DNA of 5,791 nt from JBEKHI01 sp050012355 (lineage in GTDB: Bacteria > Actinomycetota > Actinomycetes > Streptosporangiales > Streptosporangiaceae): assembly GCA_050012355.1 (NCBI GenBank), contig JBEKHI010000482.1:1-5791 (forward strand). Reading direction: 5' to 3'. The translations under genes and the position numbers were made by a program. Below the pieces are notes generated by a model. It saw nothing but the letters and a program-made list of their open reading frames with translations, did not search any database and was not told where the DNA came from. Shown here piece after piece: positions 5,456 to 5,791 of the stretch (within the stretch, counting starts at the first letter, position 1; each line of letters opens with the position of its first letter).

Positions 5456-5791
5456 ACGTCGTTATGTCCACACCCAGATCCAGCGCCCGGCTTGAGTGGG
5501 TCAGTGCGCCCACCGCCAGGTAGTCGACTCCAGTCGATGCTACGTCGCGGGCGTTCTCCAGCCGCAGCCCGCCGCTCGCCTCGAGCCGCACGCCGTCAAA
5601 ACCGCGAGCGATCCGCACCGCCGCGCGCATGGTGGACAGATCCATATTGTCCAGCAGAATCAAGCGCGCTCCGGCTTCCAGACATTCCCGGACCTGGGCG
5701 AGCGTATCGCACTCCACCTCCCCCGGCACCCTGTCGATGTGACATCGACCGCCTTCTAGCCCGGTCGATGTCACATCGACAGCCCTTTGCA
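5454..5791 (-). CDS. nadC: Nicotinate-nucleotide pyrophosphorylase (quinolinate phosphoribosyltransferase), C-terminal part
   Basis: NadC converts quinolinate and PRPP to nicotinate mononucleotide, CO2 and pyrophosphate in de novo NAD synthesis. Only the last 111 codons are in the window; the frame is open to the right edge. The visible part has the typical C-terminal barrel: EVECDTLAQV, LILLDNMDLSTM (the LDN motif), VRLEASGGL (the SGG phosphate-binding segment) and GVDYLAVGALTHSSRALDLGVD at the end. A GTG at 5774 could be mistaken for the start, but the protein needs about 170 more residues to its left and the frame continues. The residues before EVECD (VDVTSTGLEGGRCHIDRVPG) do not look like the usual NadC helix at this place and are encoded by the double palindrome. 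prfC follows 10 bases downstream. Confidence 0.92.
   Translation of the reverse strand, partial: QRAVDVTSTGLEGGRCHIDRVPGEVECDTLAQVRECLEAGARLILLDNMDLSTMRAAVRIARGFDGVRLEASGGLRLENARDVASTGVDYLAVGALTHSSRALDLGVDITT
5731..5782. repeat. 52-bp double palindrome inside nadC
   Basis: Two perfect 21-bp inverted arms (5731-5751 and 5762-5782) flank a 10-base loop. Each arm contains a 17-bp near-perfect palindrome, GTCGATGTGACATCGAC (5733-5749) and GTCGATGTCACATCGAC (5764-5780), whose centres are 31 bp apart, about three helical turns. The whole element is read through in frame by nadC. In RNA it could form one 21-bp hairpin or two 7-bp hairpins. Confidence 0.93.

Noticed and set aside
5454..5774. GTG at 5774 as the start of a short independent protein
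   Set aside because: The frame continues upstream to the window edge and the product is plainly the C-terminal part of NadC.

Overview
The window looks like chromosomal DNA from a high-GC Gram-positive actinobacterium. The evidence is strong G/C preference at third codon positions, GTG starts, Pro/Ser/Gly-rich linkers, secreted proteins with Ala-X-Ala signal peptides, and actinobacterial-type NadC and RF3 sequences. The exact genus cannot be told from the sequence alone.

Layout. Positions 1-351 hold no confident gene and act at least partly as the leader of the next gene. Positions 352-1455 (+) encode a secreted repetitive protein: signal peptide, Cys-rich N-terminal segment, Ser-rich spacer, about 200 residues of a Val/Ile/Pro hexapeptide repeat, a 16-serine tract, and a short C-terminal segment with two Cys. 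A strong intrinsic terminator (1506-1550) ends this unit. Next on the + strand come a protein with a disordered N-terminus and a CbiX/sirohydrochlorin-chelatase-like domain that lacks the usual metal-inserting histidine motif (about 1713-2858), and, 31 bases later, a secreted GH25-like/TIM-barrel-type protein (2890-3786). These two may be co-transcribed.

The minus strand carries a convergent housekeeping unit. The 3' part of nadC (quinolinate phosphoribosyltransferase) runs in from the right edge and is followed 10 bases later by prfC (peptide chain release factor 3), whose Shine-Dalgarno sequence overlaps the nadC stop codon. The two opposing transcription units meet at a GC-rich hairpin (3799-3824) that overlaps the prfC stop codon.

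The most unusual items are the hexapeptide-repeat secreted protein with Cys-containing ends, and a 52-bp double palindrome (two perfect 21-bp arms, each itself a palindrome) lying in frame inside nadC. The palindrome seems to add extra residues in a region where NadC homologs are normally shorter. A chain of hairpins at the start of the CbiX-like gene and a possible leaderless start for that gene are secondary points.
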